Assembly (NCBI RefSeq): GCF_014697075.1
Contig: NZ_JACJRE010000002.1
Span: forward strand, 231,317 to 295,316
Direction: 5' to 3'
DNA: 64,000 nt
Source: Tolypothrix sp. FACHB-123
GTDB taxonomy: Bacteria > Cyanobacteriota > Cyanobacteriia > Cyanobacteriales > Nostocaceae
Each line of letters opens with the position of its first letter. Position 1 is the first letter of the stretch. Below the pieces are notes generated by a model that made no database searches, was not told the DNA's origin, and saw only the letters and a program-made list of their open reading frames with translations. Positions 47,192 through 57,328 of the stretch are shown here, piece after piece. A program made the position numbers and the translations under genes.

Positions 47192-47292
47192 AGCTATTTG
47201 ATGAGGCTTTTTATGTGAGAAAGTGCGTAGACTTGTCTTGTCGTAGACATCGCGCTTCTTTCCCCCAGCTTACAGCAATATTTCAGGTAAGT

Positions 47293-47375
47293 CAGGTACG
47301 CGCTTCGGGGCATGGCAGTGCCAGTGCCCCTACAATCAACGATAATCTGTACCTCACCCACTGGCAATCTGCTGT
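47293..47375. repeat. Second copy of the dispersed GTACCTCA element
   Basis: Matches 17161-17260 through GCGCTTCGGGGCATGGCAGT, GCCCCTACAATCAACGATAA and ACTGGCAATCTGCTGT, without the internal duplication of the first copy. Confidence 0.75.
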
Positions 47376-47523
47376 TAATATCTGGTTCAACTCCCAAAAC
47401 TTTTAATTGGGCGGCTAATTTTCCTAACCCATGAGTAAAAATGCCCAATGCCCACTCGCCCTGAGCGAAGTCGTTCGCGTAGCGTCTCGAAGAGAAGGGA
47501 TGCCCCATGCCCCATGCCCATCT

Positions 47524-49131
47524 TCAAAACTGACCCAATTGCAATCTATAATTCAAACTAAAGAACCAAGCATCAAAGTTAATATTTTGTGACGTAGAAT
47601 CGCCAAAGCTCACGCCGCCCTGGAGATTCAAACTACTATCCTTCGACACGCGATAATTTAAATGCCCAAATAACCGATGAAATTGGTCTTCTCGCGCATC
47701 TGGGCGATTGGTAAAATCAGAAAAGTTGAACTGGTAGTTAACTCCGACTTGTAGCGGTTGTTGCAAGTAGTAGCTTAAAGATAACCATAAGGAGTTAACG
47801 ATCCGACTGCGGTTGTCGGGATCTGAAAAATTGACGCTCAATTCATAGAAGCTATCGAGGAATAATTTAGAACTGAGGGGATCTCGTCGTCCTAAAGACA
47901 GCCTGACTGCATTTTCATTCAAAAAGCGATCGCCTGCCTTAAAATTACTACCATTGTTGGCGTAGAACAAATGTTGATTACTCCAACTGAGTTCGCCATA
48001 CATCCGCCGTGATAGTTGCTGATACAAACTGACGTTGAATCGCAACTGATTGTAATCATAAACAGATTGATCTAAGTAATGAATCTTGTTACCATCAATC
48101 GATCCGCTGATAAAAGTCTTAGAACCCAAAGGTAAATAGGTAGAGGCTAAAGTCAGCCCGTAAAAAATTAAGCTATCCTCAATTGGGTCAACACTAGAAG
48201 AAAAAATATTACTCGAATAAAAGTAACCCACACGAGCTTGTAAAGAACCTATCGGTTTAAACCGAACCACAGGCTTTTCTTGTGGTAGCGGTGGCTGTTG
48301 CTCTAAAGGTGGTGGATCTGGTAATTGTCTTGGTTTTACCCGCAATCCCAATTCCAAACTCCCAGGAATAGGTAAAGACTGTGTTTGTTTTTGTAATACC
48401 TCTATTAGGTTCTGTCGCCTTTGAGCATAATCACCCTCAGGAGGTTCTAAAAGTTGCTCTATTTGATCTGGGGAAGGAGTAGGAATTCCTGGTGGCGATT
48501 CTAAAGGTGGCGGATCGCTTTGCTTTTGCAAATCACCAGTATTATCTTCGGTTGGAGGACTTGCTTGAGAACTATCCGTTTCTTGATTAGCTTGATCCGG
48601 GGATGCTTGTGACTGTATTACATCACTAACTCTTTGAGAAAGTAAACGCCTCACACCAATTGATTGTTGACATATATAGTCTTGACAGTCAGTACTGGCT
48701 GGTAAAGCTTGCAATTCCGTACTAGCAGCTATCAGCAAAGACTGATTGGACTGAGATAATTTTTTAGTTTCCCCATGATCTTGGTCAATACAGCTTTCAT
48801 ATTGGCTAAAGCTTTCAATCTTAATCTGCTCTGGAACAGAGATATTGTGCTCCAGCTTGACAGATAAGTCACTATTATCTGTCTTGGCTAACTTCGGCAG
48901 ATCTAATTTTGATACTGGAAGACTTTGTACATCTTGCTTTAGTTGCTGACATCGCCGTTCAGGCTGTTTTTGGCTTGCTCCCAAAGCAACCTTCTGAGGT
49001 GGCTCAAATACACTCTGCGAGTCCACACCAGAATTTTTAGCCCATGCTGTATTTTTGGTGTCTACTTGTATGACACCATTAGTCGTGAAAAAAATTGCGA
49101 ATAAAAAACTTTTCCAGCCCTTGGGTTGCAT
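47524..49131 (-). CDS. Outer-membrane beta-barrel protein
   Basis: 535 residues. An N-terminal segment that could be a signal peptide (GWKSFLFAIFFTTNGVIQV), a long disordered Q/S/P-rich region, a proline-rich spacer (PPPLEQQPPLPQEKP), then from about 295 an aromatic-rich beta-barrel pattern (VGYFYSSNIFSSSVD onward) ending LNYRLQLGQF with C-terminal Phe, the usual outer-membrane insertion signal. It is divergent from the FecR-domain gene at 49662, and such barrel/FecR pairs recur in filamentous cyanobacteria. Function is unknown; export or binding of a surface polymer is a guess. Confidence 0.75.
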   Translation of the reverse strand: MQPKGWKSFLFAIFFTTNGVIQVDTKNTAWAKNSGVDSQSVFEPPQKVALGASQKQPERRCQQLKQDVQSLPVSKLDLPKLAKTDNSDLSVKLEHNISVPEQIKIESFSQYESCIDQDHGETKKLSQSNQSLLIAASTELQALPASTDCQDYICQQSIGVRRLLSQRVSDVIQSQASPDQANQETDSSQASPPTEDNTGDLQKQSDPPPLESPPGIPTPSPDQIEQLLEPPEGDYAQRRQNLIEVLQKQTQSLPIPGSLELGLRVKPRQLPDPPPLEQQPPLPQEKPVVRFKPIGSLQARVGYFYSSNIFSSSVDPIEDSLIFYGLTLASTYLPLGSKTFISGSIDGNKIHYLDQSVYDYNQLRFNVSLYQQLSRRMYGELSWSNQHLFYANNGSNFKAGDRFLNENAVRLSLGRRDPLSSKLFLDSFYELSVNFSDPDNRSRIVNSLWLSLSYYLQQPLQVGVNYQFNFSDFTNRPDAREDQFHRLFGHLNYRVSKDSSLNLQGGVSFGDSTSQNINFDAWFFSLNYRLQLGQF

Positions 49132-49661
49132 CTTTGATGGCGTTGATCGCGTTTGGCAAACGTAGATTCACAAGCGGACTCGGAAATTCCCAATAGTAAT
49201 TTCAAATTCCCGACCAACTCATCCCCTGATAATTGCTTCTAGTACAGCACAATTTAAGTAAGCTCACCATTTAGCACTTGATAAAAGCCAATCATCAAAG
49301 TTTTTAACTTTTGAGTGATGACTTTTGATTGCGGCATTTGCCGTTAGGCGTTACCGTAGACTTGCGGTACTAGTTTCTAAAACTTGATTAGAATATTCAA
49401 GATTACTATATATTATCTTTATACTTATTTAACCGAAAATTTAAAGATATTAATTTTTTATATATTTTTAGATATTTATATACTAAGCTTAAAACTAACA
49501 TGATAGTATATCTACCCATTTTATTAAAATTTGCTGATTAAACTTAGTATTACAACTGGCATAAAGTTTAAGCAAAGTATAAAAAATAACTAAATTATCA
49601 ATTAAATCGGAAAATAAGTCTTTAACTGAGTTGATAACAAAAAAATTTTGAGTTCACAATT
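49132..49661. other. Divergent promoter region of the barrel and FecR genes
   Basis: 530 bp, very AT-rich toward the right half. No small gene or array seen. Probably carries both promoters. Confidence 0.5.
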
Positions 49662-51599
49662 ATGTTTCAGAAATTTTTCCCACTTTTAGCGATCGGTGTA
49701 TGGGGAGTTGTAGTCTTGCCTTTGTCAAAACCAGCACAGGCAGCTACTCCTTTAACCAGAGGAGAAATTCAGGATTTACGGAACTTAGTACAGCTAATTC
49801 CCAGAAATAGCCCAAAGCGGCGTCCAGCACGCAAATTAGATCCCATGATTCCTGGGGATGGGCTATCTACAGGTAGAGCATCCCTGGCAGATTTACGCTT
49901 TAATGACGGCTCCTTAGCAAGAGTTGGCGAACAGGCTGTATTTCAGTTTTTACCGAAAACTCGTAACTTTAGACTATCAAATGGAACAGTATTACTACTG
50001 ATTCCTCCTGGAAGGGGACAAACACGTATTCACACACCGAATGCCGCAGCCGCCATTCGGGGTTCAGCATTATTTGTGCGCTATGACCAACAAACGGATA
50101 CCACAATTGTGGGCGCACTGACAAATAGTGGGATAGAAGTATCTAATAAACAAGCTACTCAAAGTCGGGTACTGGAAGCCGGACAACTGATGGTGATTGT
50201 CAAAGGTAAAATCCAGGGCTTGTACGATTTTGATTTAAGAACTTTTTATGAAACTAGCGATCTAGTTCGTGGACTGGATTTGACTAGACAGAATCTTGCA
50301 CCGACACCCGATCCCGCGATCGCTAGCGTTCAAGCTGAAACTTCAGCCGCAGTAGCTACACAAACCCCAATAACTAAGGGTGAGGGAGTACTAGAAAATC
50401 CATCATTCTTACAGCTAACAGCTACTTCTTCATCAGAGTCGGAGTCACAGTCCCAGTCTGCAAGCAGCACCGAAGAAAACACTAACAGCAGCAATAATCA
50501 AGAGGAAGCTAGTGTCAATCCGAGCCAAGAGGATCTTTCAGTAGACTCCTTTGTTAACACAGGGGAAGTTCAATCTAGCGAGCAATTAAATAATAACAAT
50601 AACAATGTTGATACTAGTCAATCTGTAAAACAACCGCTCATTCCTTCCCGTCCACCAGAAACAACTCCCAATCCCGGTGGCAGTAATCCCAACCCCGGTG
50701 GCGGTAATCCCAACCCCGGCGGTGGTAATCCTAACCCCGGTGGTGGCACAGGTACAGATGGCGGCAATCCTAATCCCGGTGGCGGCAATCCCAACCCCGG
50801 TGGCGGTAATCCCAACCCCGGTGGCGGTAATCCCAATCCCGGTGGCGGTAATCCTAATCCCGGTGGCGGTAATCCCAATCCCAGTGGCGGTAATCCCAAT
50901 CCCGGTGGCGGTAATCCCAATCCCGGTGGTGGTAATCCCAATCCCGGTGGCGGTAATCCCAATCCCGGTGGTGGCACAGGTACAGATGGCGGCAATCCCA
51001 ACCCCGGTGGCGGTGATACAGGCGGTGGTAATCCCAATCCCGGCGGTGGCGATACAGATGGCGGCAATCCCAACCCCGGTGGCGGTGATACAGGCGGTGG
51101 TAATCCCAATCCCGGCGGTGGCGATACAGGCGGCGGTAATCCCAATCCCGGCGGTGGCGATACAGGCGGCGGTAATCCCAATCCCGGCGGTGGCGATACA
51201 GGCGGCGGTAATCCCAACCCCGGTGGTGGCACAGGTACAGATGGCGGCAATCCCAACCCCGGTGGCGGCGATACAGGCGGCGGTAATCCCAATCCCGGTG
51301 GCGGCACAGGCACAGATGGTGGCAATCCCAATCCCGGTGGCGGTGATACAGGCGGTGGTAATCCCAATCCCGGCGGTGGTGATACAGGCGGTGGTAATCC
51401 CAATCCCGGTGGCGGTGATACAGGCGGCGGTAATCCCAATCCTGGTGGCGGCGATACAGGCGGCGGTAATCCCAACCCCGGTGGTGGCACAGGTACAGAT
51501 GGCGGCAATCCCAACCCCGGTGGTGGCACAGGTACAGATGGCGGCAATCCCAACCCCGGTGGTGGCGGTACGGGCGGGGGAGGTAGACCAACATCCTAA
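49662..51599 (+). CDS. FecR-domain protein with NPNPGGG repeat tail
   Basis: 645 residues. Signal peptide ([21 protein letters not shown]). Residues about 60-200 form a FecR-like domain: [20 protein letters not shown], then [18 protein letters not shown] and a LEAGQ stretch. A Ser/Gln/Asn-rich linker (about 230-325) leads to a C-terminal tail of about 300 residues made of [15 protein letters not shown] and TGTDGG units. The tail should be extended and flexible. In other bacteria FecR domains relay signals or bind surface polymers; here no sigma factor is near. Its partner is probably the divergent barrel protein. Confidence 0.8.
   Translation: MFQKFFPLLAIGVWGVVVLPLSKPAQAATPLTRGEIQDLRNLVQLIPRNSPKRRPARKLDPMIPGDGLSTGRASLADLRFNDGSLARVGEQAVFQFLPKTRNFRLSNGTVLLLIPPGRGQTRIHTPNAAAAIRGSALFVRYDQQTDTTIVGALTNSGIEVSNKQATQSRVLEAGQLMVIVKGKIQGLYDFDLRTFYETSDLVRGLDLTRQNLAPTPDPAIASVQAETSAAVATQTPITKGEGVLENPSFLQLTATSSSESESQSQSASSTEENTNSSNNQEEASVNPSQEDLSVDSFVNTGEVQSSEQLNNNNNNVDTSQSVKQPLIPSRPPETTPNPGGSNPNPGGGNPNPGGGNPNPGGGTGTDGGNPNPGGGNPNPGGGNPNPGGGNPNPGGGNPNPGGGNPNPSGGNPNPGGGNPNPGGGNPNPGGGNPNPGGGTGTDGGNPNPGGGDTGGGNPNPGGGDTDGGNPNPGGGDTGGGNPNPGGGDTGGGNPNPGGGDTGGGNPNPGGGDTGGGNPNPGGGTGTDGGNPNPGGGDTGGGNPNPGGGTGTDGGNPNPGGGDTGGGNPNPGGGDTGGGNPNPGGGDTGGGNPNPGGGDTGGGNPNPGGGTGTDGGNPNPGGGTGTDGGNPNPGGGGTGGGGRPTS
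50667..51580 (+). repeat. Low-complexity GGNPNPGGG coding repeat
   Basis: Units such as GGTGGCGGTAATCCCAATCC (18 bp) and GGCGGTGGCGATACA alternate. The array is open in all frames on both strands, which creates long false proteins rich in PPGLGLPP or IPTPVAV. Only the frame continuous with the FecR domain is credible. Confidence 0.9.
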
Positions 51600-51656
51600 A
51601 AATCAGATGTTATTGATATAACAATGCAATCTCAGTTACTTAACTGAGTAAAATCT

Positions 51657-51687
51657 AGGGGAGCCGACTAATAAAGCCGACTCCCCT
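51657..51687 (+). terminator. Hairpin after the FecR gene
   Basis: AGGGGAG and CTCCCCT pair, with partial pairing further in (CCGACT / AGCCGA), 58 bases past the stop. Followed by TTAAAATT rather than a clean T-run. Confidence 0.5.
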
Positions 51688-51716
51688 TAAAATTATTTAT
51701 AATAATTAATTCAAAT

Positions 51717-51730
51717 GTATATTTAAATAC
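51717..51730 (+). promoter_or_regulatory. Candidate NtcA site upstream of gor
   Basis: GTATATTTAAATAC matches the palindrome GTA-N8-TAC exactly, 181 bp before the gor start codon. An AT-rich TATAAAT lies 20 bp downstream at 51750-51756. NtcA has been reported to act on gor in Anabaena PCC 7120, which makes the match more than random expectation. Confidence 0.4.
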
Positions 51731-51911
51731 TTCAATTGCAGAAAGTAGTTATAAATATTGGCGATTACTGTCAAAAACTAGGTATTGTTGCTATTAATGT
51801 TAGAGCATCTGCTAACGCTAGATTAAATCAAGAATAGGACTTCAATGGCAGATTAGGCTGTGTAAGTTTTGGACAGCTAAATGCATAGTTGTGTAAGAGA
51901 TACATAAATTT

Positions 51912-53291
51912 ATGGCTTTTGATTACGATCTATTTGTAATTGGTGCGGGTTCTGGCGGTTTAGCAGCTTCTAAGCGTGCTGCTAGCTATGGGGCAAAAGT
52001 GGCGATCGCAGAAAACGATCTAGTTGGTGGAACTTGTGTGATTCGCGGCTGTGTTCCCAAAAAACTTATGGTGTACGGTTCCCATTTTCCTGCACTGTTC
52101 GATCATGCCGCAGGCTATGGTTGGCAAGTGGGTGAGACAAAATTAAATTGGGAACATTTTATTACATCCATAGATAAGGAAGTGCGGCGGCTATCCCAAC
52201 TACATGTCAGTTTATTAGAAAAAGCCGGAGTTACATTGATTCCTGGTCGTGCTAGTTTATTAGATTCCCACACTGTAGAAATTGGCGATCGCCAAATTAC
52301 AGCCGATAAAATCTTAATTGCTGTTGGCGGGCGACCTTTAAAACCAAATTTACCAGGGATGGAATATGCTATTACCTCTAACGAAATTTTTCATCTCAAA
52401 GAACAACCAAAACACATAGCCATTATTGGTGCTGGTTATATTGGCACAGAATTTGCATCCATCATGCGTGGTTTAGGTTCCCAAGTCACACAAATTATTC
52501 GCAAAGACCTAATTCTAAAGGGTTTTGATGAAGATATCCGCACAGGAATTCAAGAAGGAATGGCTAATCACGGTATTCGCATCATCCAAAATAACGTGGT
52601 GACAGCAGTTGAGAAAGTACCAGAAGGTGTGAAGTTGTCCTTATCTGGGGAAAATACAGAACCGGTGATTGCTGATGTGTTTTTAGTCGCCACTGGTCGA
52701 GTTCCCAATATCGATGGATTAGGTTTAGAAAATGCTGGAGTGAAAGTTGTCGCCACTGCTATCGAAGGCCCGGGATACTGTACTGAAAATGGAATAGCTG
52801 TCAATGAATATAGCCAAACTACTCAACCCAATATTTTTGCAGTTGGTGATGTCACCGATCGCTTAAATTTAACGCCAGTCGCCATTGGTGAAGGACGCGC
52901 CTTTGCTGATAGCGAATTTGGCAACAACCGCCGCGAATTTAGTCACGAAACCGTACCCACAGCTATTTTTTCCAACCCAGAAGCAGCTACTGTCGGTTGG
53001 ACAGAAGCCGAAGCTAAAGCCAAACTAGGTGATGATGCAGTCACAATCTTCCGCACCCGCTTCCGTCCGATGTACTACAGCTTAACTGGTGCCCAAGAAA
53101 GAACCATGATGAAGTTAGTAGTAGATACTAACACTGATAAAGTTCTCGGTGCGCACATGGTAGGAGACAGCGCCGCCGAGATTATTCAAGGAATAGCGAT
53201 CGCAGTGAAAATGGGCGCAACCAAAAAAGACTTTGATGCTACTGTGGGTATCCATCCCTCAGCCGCCGAAGAATTTGTCACAATGCGGTAA
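51912..53291 (+). CDS. gor: Glutathione reductase
   Basis: 459 residues. FAD site VIGAGSGGLAASKRA, redox-active disulfide GGTCVIRGCVPKK (two Cys, five residues apart), NADP(H) domain AIIGAGYIGTEFASIM followed by basic residues (IIRKD), FAD second site FAVGDVTDRLNLTPVAI, and the C-terminal catalytic His-Glu in VGIHPSAAEE. It regenerates glutathione with NADPH. gshA, for glutathione synthesis, is at 24.4 kb. Confidence 0.95.
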   Translation: MAFDYDLFVIGAGSGGLAASKRAASYGAKVAIAENDLVGGTCVIRGCVPKKLMVYGSHFPALFDHAAGYGWQVGETKLNWEHFITSIDKEVRRLSQLHVSLLEKAGVTLIPGRASLLDSHTVEIGDRQITADKILIAVGGRPLKPNLPGMEYAITSNEIFHLKEQPKHIAIIGAGYIGTEFASIMRGLGSQVTQIIRKDLILKGFDEDIRTGIQEGMANHGIRIIQNNVVTAVEKVPEGVKLSLSGENTEPVIADVFLVATGRVPNIDGLGLENAGVKVVATAIEGPGYCTENGIAVNEYSQTTQPNIFAVGDVTDRLNLTPVAIGEGRAFADSEFGNNRREFSHETVPTAIFSNPEAATVGWTEAEAKAKLGDDAVTIFRTRFRPMYYSLTGAQERTMMKLVVDTNTDKVLGAHMVGDSAAEIIQGIAIAVKMGATKKDFDATVGIHPSAAEEFVTMR

Positions 53292-53297
53292 ATTTTG

Positions 53298-53319
53298 TAC
53301 AGACGCGATCGCGTCTGTA
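53298..53319. repeat. 22-bp perfect palindrome centred on HIP1
   Basis: TACAGACG-CGATCG-CGTCTGTA, seven bases after the gor stop codon and 25 bp before the next start. It could form a transcript-end hairpin or a protein-binding site. Confidence 0.65.
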
Positions 53320-53344
53320 TAGAAAATACTGGCTGATAAAAATT

Positions 53345-53998
53345 TTGAATTACTTTATCTACTTACACGGCTTTGCTTCTAGCCCTAATTCTGCCAAAGC
53401 ACGAGATATACGCGATCGCTTTGCCAGAATTAACATAAAACTCAAAATTCCCGATCTCAACGCTGGCGATTTCTCCCACCTAACTATTACTCGTCAGCTA
53501 ACTCAAGTTTTGACAGAATTTCCTAATGATTCTCAACCAGTAACCTTAATCGGCTCAAGTTTAGGTGGTTTAACCGCAGCCCACCTAGGGCAAAAATCCT
53601 TACAAGTACAGCGTTTAGTCTTATTAGCACCAGCCTTTGAATTTTTATCCCATTGGTTAGCAAAACTCGGAGAAGAAAAAATCCAACGTTGGCAACAAGA
53701 GAAATATCTCCCGGTGTATCACTATAAAGAAGGACGAGAACTGCCATTACACTACGATTTTGTGATAGATGCTGCCCAATATCAAGAAAATGTATTAAAA
53801 CGCCCAATTCCTACCCTAATTTTGCATGGAACCGAAGATGAAGTCATTCCCATATCAGCTAGTCGCGAATATGCGCGATCGCGTCCTTGGGTAAAGTTAG
53901 TTCAACTCGACAGCGATCACAGCTTGGGAAATGTCACAGAACAAATATGGCAAGCAATCCACGGCTTTTGCCAGTTACCTGAAAGCTGTAAAATTTGA
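53345..53998 (+). CDS. YqiA/YcfP-like alpha/beta-fold esterase
   Basis: 217 residues. Start TTG at 53345 (MNYFIYLHGFASSPNSAKA), next in-frame start much further in. Typical family words: YLHGFASSPNSAKA oxyanion region, LIGSSLGGLTAAHLG with nucleophile Ser, LILHGTEDEVIP with Asp, and DSDHSLGN with His. Small intracellular serine esterase of unknown substrate. It follows gor after 53 bp. Confidence 0.85.
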   Translation: MNYFIYLHGFASSPNSAKARDIRDRFARINIKLKIPDLNAGDFSHLTITRQLTQVLTEFPNDSQPVTLIGSSLGGLTAAHLGQKSLQVQRLVLLAPAFEFLSHWLAKLGEEKIQRWQQEKYLPVYHYKEGRELPLHYDFVIDAAQYQENVLKRPIPTLILHGTEDEVIPISASREYARSRPWVKLVQLDSDHSLGNVTEQIWQAIHGFCQLPESCKI

Positions 53999-54003
53999 AA
54001 AAT

Positions 54004-54160
54004 TAGTCAGTTGTCATTTGTCATTTGTGGCAATGCCCAATGACGCCACTTGCTTTAAGCCTACGGCACTTCCTTCAAGTCGGCAAAGCCTCCCAACGGA
54101 GTGCCTTGGAAACCCGTCCAACGCAGTGGCTCCCCAATGCCCCATGCCCCATGCCCATCA
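54004..54160. repeat. Composite dispersed repeat before hisC
   Basis: Starts with GTCATTT heptamers, continues through TTCAAGTCGGCAAAGCCTCC and AACGCAGTGGCTCCCCA, and ends with a GCCCCAT array (54136-54158). These are dispersed words of Nostocales intergenic DNA; read in frame they add a false MPHAPCP extension to hisC. Confidence 0.7.
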
Positions 54161-54169
54161 ACTAAAATT

Positions 54170-55318
54170 ATGCTTCCCTTCATTCGGTCAGATTTAGCTC
54201 AATTCACAGCTTACAAACCCCATCCTAGCAGCGATACAGCCGATGCAGTCACTACACAATTCGATCGACTAGATACCAATGAAAGCCCCTACGATCTCCC
54301 AGCAGAGTTAAAAGAAAAGTTGGCTTGGACTTATCAGCAAGTAATTGAAACAAATCGTTACCCTGATGGCGGACATGAAACACTTAAAGGAGCGATCGCA
54401 GATTATGTGAATGAGTCAGCAGCCCTCTCATCATCTGGTGTAACGGCTGCTAATATTTCTGTGGGCAATGGTTCAGATGAATTGATTCGTTCTTTATTAA
54501 TCGCTACCTGTTTAGGGGGAGAAGGTAGTATTTTAGTTGCCAATCCGACTTTTTCGATGTATGGGATTTTGGCAAAAACCTTGGGGATTCCGGTAATAGA
54601 AGTCGGTAGAAATGCAACCAATTTTGAAATTGATTTACCATCTGCCCAAAAAGCGATCGCTCAAACTCAAAATCCCCCGATCCGCGTGGTATTTGTAGTT
54701 CATCCTAATTCTCCCACTGCTAATTGCTTAACAGCAGCAGAATTAGACTGGTTAAGAAGTCTGAGTCCAGAAATTTTGGTAGTAATTGATGAAGCTTACT
54801 TTGAATTTAGTCAAACTACCTTAGTTGCAGAATTATTACAACGGCCAAATTGGATTATATTACGTACCTTTTCTAAAGCTTTCCGGTTAGCAGCTTTGCG
54901 TGTTGGCTATTGTGTAGCTCATCCAGAAGCGATCGCCATTTTAGAAAAAGTCCGTTTACCTTATAATCTTCCCAGCTTCTCTATCGCTGCTGCCTTAATA
55001 GCTTTGCAAAACCGCCAGCTATTACTCGCATCAATTTCCCAAACTCTTACTGAACGTGACAAACTAATCCACGCTTTGTCACAATACTCAGCATTAAAAA
55101 TTACACCTAGCGCCGCTAACTTTATCTACTTGCGTGTCGCACCCAATAGCAGTATTCCCGAACAAGCAGCTTTACAAAATCTTCATCAAAAATTGAGACA
55201 ATCTGGTACGCTTGTTCGCCTTCTTCCCCAAGGATTACGAATTACAATCGGCACTCCAGATGAAAATGCCCGTACCCTCAATCGGTTACAGGCTGCTGTG
55301 ACAAATCTGGCATTTTAA
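54170..55318 (+). CDS. hisC: Histidinol-phosphate aminotransferase
   Basis: The start is placed at ATG 54170 ([12 protein letters not shown]), after the repeat array. 382 residues, class I/II PLP fold: [32 protein letters not shown]-like [16 protein letters not shown], and the PLP lysine in [14 protein letters not shown]. It converts imidazole-acetol phosphate to histidinol phosphate. Cyanobacteria often have several HisC-like genes, so a role in other amino-acid transamination is possible. Confidence 0.9.
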   Translation: MLPFIRSDLAQFTAYKPHPSSDTADAVTTQFDRLDTNESPYDLPAELKEKLAWTYQQVIETNRYPDGGHETLKGAIADYVNESAALSSSGVTAANISVGNGSDELIRSLLIATCLGGEGSILVANPTFSMYGILAKTLGIPVIEVGRNATNFEIDLPSAQKAIAQTQNPPIRVVFVVHPNSPTANCLTAAELDWLRSLSPEILVVIDEAYFEFSQTTLVAELLQRPNWIILRTFSKAFRLAALRVGYCVAHPEAIAILEKVRLPYNLPSFSIAAALIALQNRQLLLASISQTLTERDKLIHALSQYSALKITPSAANFIYLRVAPNSSIPEQAALQNLHQKLRQSGTLVRLLPQGLRITIGTPDENARTLNRLQAAVTNLAF

Positions 55319-55330
55319 CTATCAACTCAC

Positions 55331-55885
55331 TTAGTAATTAAATCTACTTTCTCCATCACTGCCCAAACGGCGTACCATACTCACCGTTTGTGGCAATACA
55401 CCTACTAACAAAGCAAAAGCAACATCTGGTAAATTAGCTACAGTTTCCAAGGGGAAATATTGTTCAAATTGATCGAGAATCTTTTGTACTCGTTGTTGAG
55501 GAACTTGGTTTTCTGTAATTTGTTTAATCAAGCGAATCCATTGTCGCCTAATTAAATAAGCTTTCTGACGCTCATCATAAGATTCAGGAGTTAATAAAGA
55601 CAAATTACCTATAGGTAATGCGCCTTGGCAATCACAATCATATTCCCCACCAACAGCAGCCCCAGGCCCAGCAAACTCCGCATGGTAACGTTTAAAAAGA
55701 ATTAAACCATTCCGTTTGCGACTATTGACAATAAAGACTTTACCACTATGTAGTAGTGTGAGGATATCCGAGCCTTGCGGTTGCTCAGTTCCATCTGGCA
55801 TTACAATATAGTCAAAGAAAGTGGTTTCAGGATAATAAGTTGATACCATAGGAATCTGATAGCGCTGGCATTGTTCGCTATCCAT
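55331..55885 (-). CDS. Conserved cyanobacterial protein of unknown function
   Basis: 184 residues, converging with hisC. Notable words are YYPETTFFDYIVMPDGTEQPQG, GGEYDCDCQGALPIGNLSLLTPE (two Cys) and a C-terminal helical region (QKILDQFEQYFPLETVANL ... FALLVGVLPQTV). No signal peptide, membrane helix or known catalytic motif. I do not recognise the family; the gene looks real by codon pattern and a clean ATG. Confidence 0.6.
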   Translation of the reverse strand: MDSEQCQRYQIPMVSTYYPETTFFDYIVMPDGTEQPQGSDILTLLHSGKVFIVNSRKRNGLILFKRYHAEFAGPGAAVGGEYDCDCQGALPIGNLSLLTPESYDERQKAYLIRRQWIRLIKQITENQVPQQRVQKILDQFEQYFPLETVANLPDVAFALLVGVLPQTVSMVRRLGSDGESRFNY

Positions 55886-56665
55886 GTTTTCTTAGATTGG
55901 CAAATAATTGAGTAGTAGTATGCACTAAAAACTGTAACTTACTGTTCAATCAAATGAAATTTTGATTTTTCTTATTATTAGGAAGCCTACGGTCAATTTC
56001 AGTAAATTATGAATAAATAAATTAGATTGAACAATTGAGTGATTATATTCTATGAAATTTAACTTGATTTGTCTCCTATTTACAAGGAAAATTTTTTAAA
56101 GTTTTTATAAAGTTCAATATATTAAATACAAAGTTATCATGAGGAATTAATAGCTTATGTCAATATATTTAATCTTTATACACTTTATTTATCTTAATGT
56201 AACTAATATGTAGCATTGCTGTGAATAAATAAATTATCCCTTAGGAATACTTGAAACCCTTACTCTTAGATACTTATCCATTCTACCTAGTGTAGTAGAT
56301 TTTTTTAAAAAAATTGGTTTTCAGGATTTTAGTCAACACAATTTAAAATCCTTGCTAAATTAGCATAACCTATCAAAAAATTCATTTTTTTAACTTTTTC
56401 TCCCAGGCTGTTGATCCTACAACCCTAGAGAGCAAAATCTTTATTCTAAACTCTCTCATCGCTAATGCAAACGCTCTTATTATTAAGTTAAATTCCCACA
56501 AGAATTAGCTTCCTACCTTTGCGCCTACAACAATTCCTGGAAAATCCTGGAAAATCAATACATATAGCTGATTGTTAGCTACCTTCCCCAGGCTATAGCT
56601 CACAATTAGTACTTATTCTCTATGACTGATTTTCCAGATAGTCAGAAAAATCGCGATCGCAAATC
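55886..56665. other. AT-rich intergenic region, nothing recognised
   Basis: 780 bp without gene, array or T-tailed hairpin that I can see. AAATCCTGG is repeated twice near 56539-56558. Confidence 0.5.
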
Positions 56666-57328
56666 TCAGGTGCTGAGATCGTTACTCAAATGTTTGTGCA
56701 ATAATATTTGGTTTGAAGATTTTGGCAAAAATAGATTCCAATTAGATTCGACTTTATGCACCCTGTATCCTAACTTGCAATACAACTGTCGCGCTTGGTA
56801 GTTATTTTCCAAAACATGTAAATATAAATCTTGAAATCCCCATTCCTGGGAAACTTTTTCGCAATTTTTGAGTAATCCGGAGGCTAAGCCATGTCTACGG
56901 TATTGTGGTCGCACTGCTAAATTAGACAGATAAGGAAAACTTCTGCCAGTCTGTATCCAAGAATGACTAAAACGTATACCTAATTCTACAGTTCCCACCA
57001 AGTTATTAGCTGCATCTTTAGTAGTATCAGCCGCTACCAAGCAAACGTGATGGGGTGCAGGTGTCGCCAAACGGTGCTTCAAGTCTTCATAGATTCCCAA
57101 ACGCAGTAATGGAAAAGCCCATCCCCATATACCTTTTTGCGAGTGAAAACTTTCCGTAATAATTTGGGCAACTCCATATAGATCAGCAGGTGTTGCTGCA
57201 CGGATTTGAAATTGGCGCTCCGACAGATCCGCTGGAACTATGACTGGCTCTTGGTGGTATGTGTTAAAAAACCAGGATGTCAAGGCTAGTTTACTATTGA
57301 TTACATTTAATAAGGAAAATTTTCTCAA
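56666..57328 (-). CDS. GNAT-family N-acetyltransferase
   Basis: 220 residues, TTG start at 57328 with no in-frame ATG nearby. Acetyl-CoA-binding motif A is LSNLAVRPQYRRHGLASGLL (RRHGLA), followed by DLYLHVLENNYQARQLYCKLGY, the GNAT C-terminal pattern. The N-terminal 40 residues precede the domain and lack features. The acceptor is unknown; protein N-terminal acetylation (plastid-type GNAT) is one possibility because of the sequence style. Confidence 0.82.
   Translation of the reverse strand: MRKFSLLNVINSKLALTSWFFNTYHQEPVIVPADLSERQFQIRAATPADLYGVAQIITESFHSQKGIWGWAFPLLRLGIYEDLKHRLATPAPHHVCLVAADTTKDAANNLVGTVELGIRFSHSWIQTGRSFPYLSNLAVRPQYRRHGLASGLLKNCEKVSQEWGFQDLYLHVLENNYQARQLYCKLGYRVHKVESNWNLFLPKSSNQILLHKHLSNDLST

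Larger units (their letters stand above)
46717..47523. other. Repeat-filled intergenic region
   Basis: No gene. In order: a purine-rich word and ACACTTCGGCTGCGCTCAGTG dispersed repeat (about 46739-46760), a 64-bp inverted-repeat element, the right 21-bp array, a copy of the TGAGGTAC-type element (47293-47375), the CTGAGCGAAGTCGTTCGCGT repeat (47459-47500), and a GGGGCAT-type array. Frames crossing these are by-products. Confidence 0.7.

Noticed and set aside
46937-47201. SELGVS- or SSEHETP-type peptides from the 21-bp arrays, also at 39337-39546
   Set aside because: The period of 21 keeps frames open on both strands; no ribosome binding site or non-repeat domain.
47194-47508. Minus-strand frame of 104 codons
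   Set aside because: It consists of dispersed repeats (GTACCTCA element and CTGAGCGAAG repeat) read in frame.
50618-51621. Three long frames in other phases and strand across the FecR tail
   Set aside because: The repeat is open in many frames; peptides such as PPGLGLPP or IPTPVAV repeats are by-products. Only the frame with signal peptide and FecR domain is credible.
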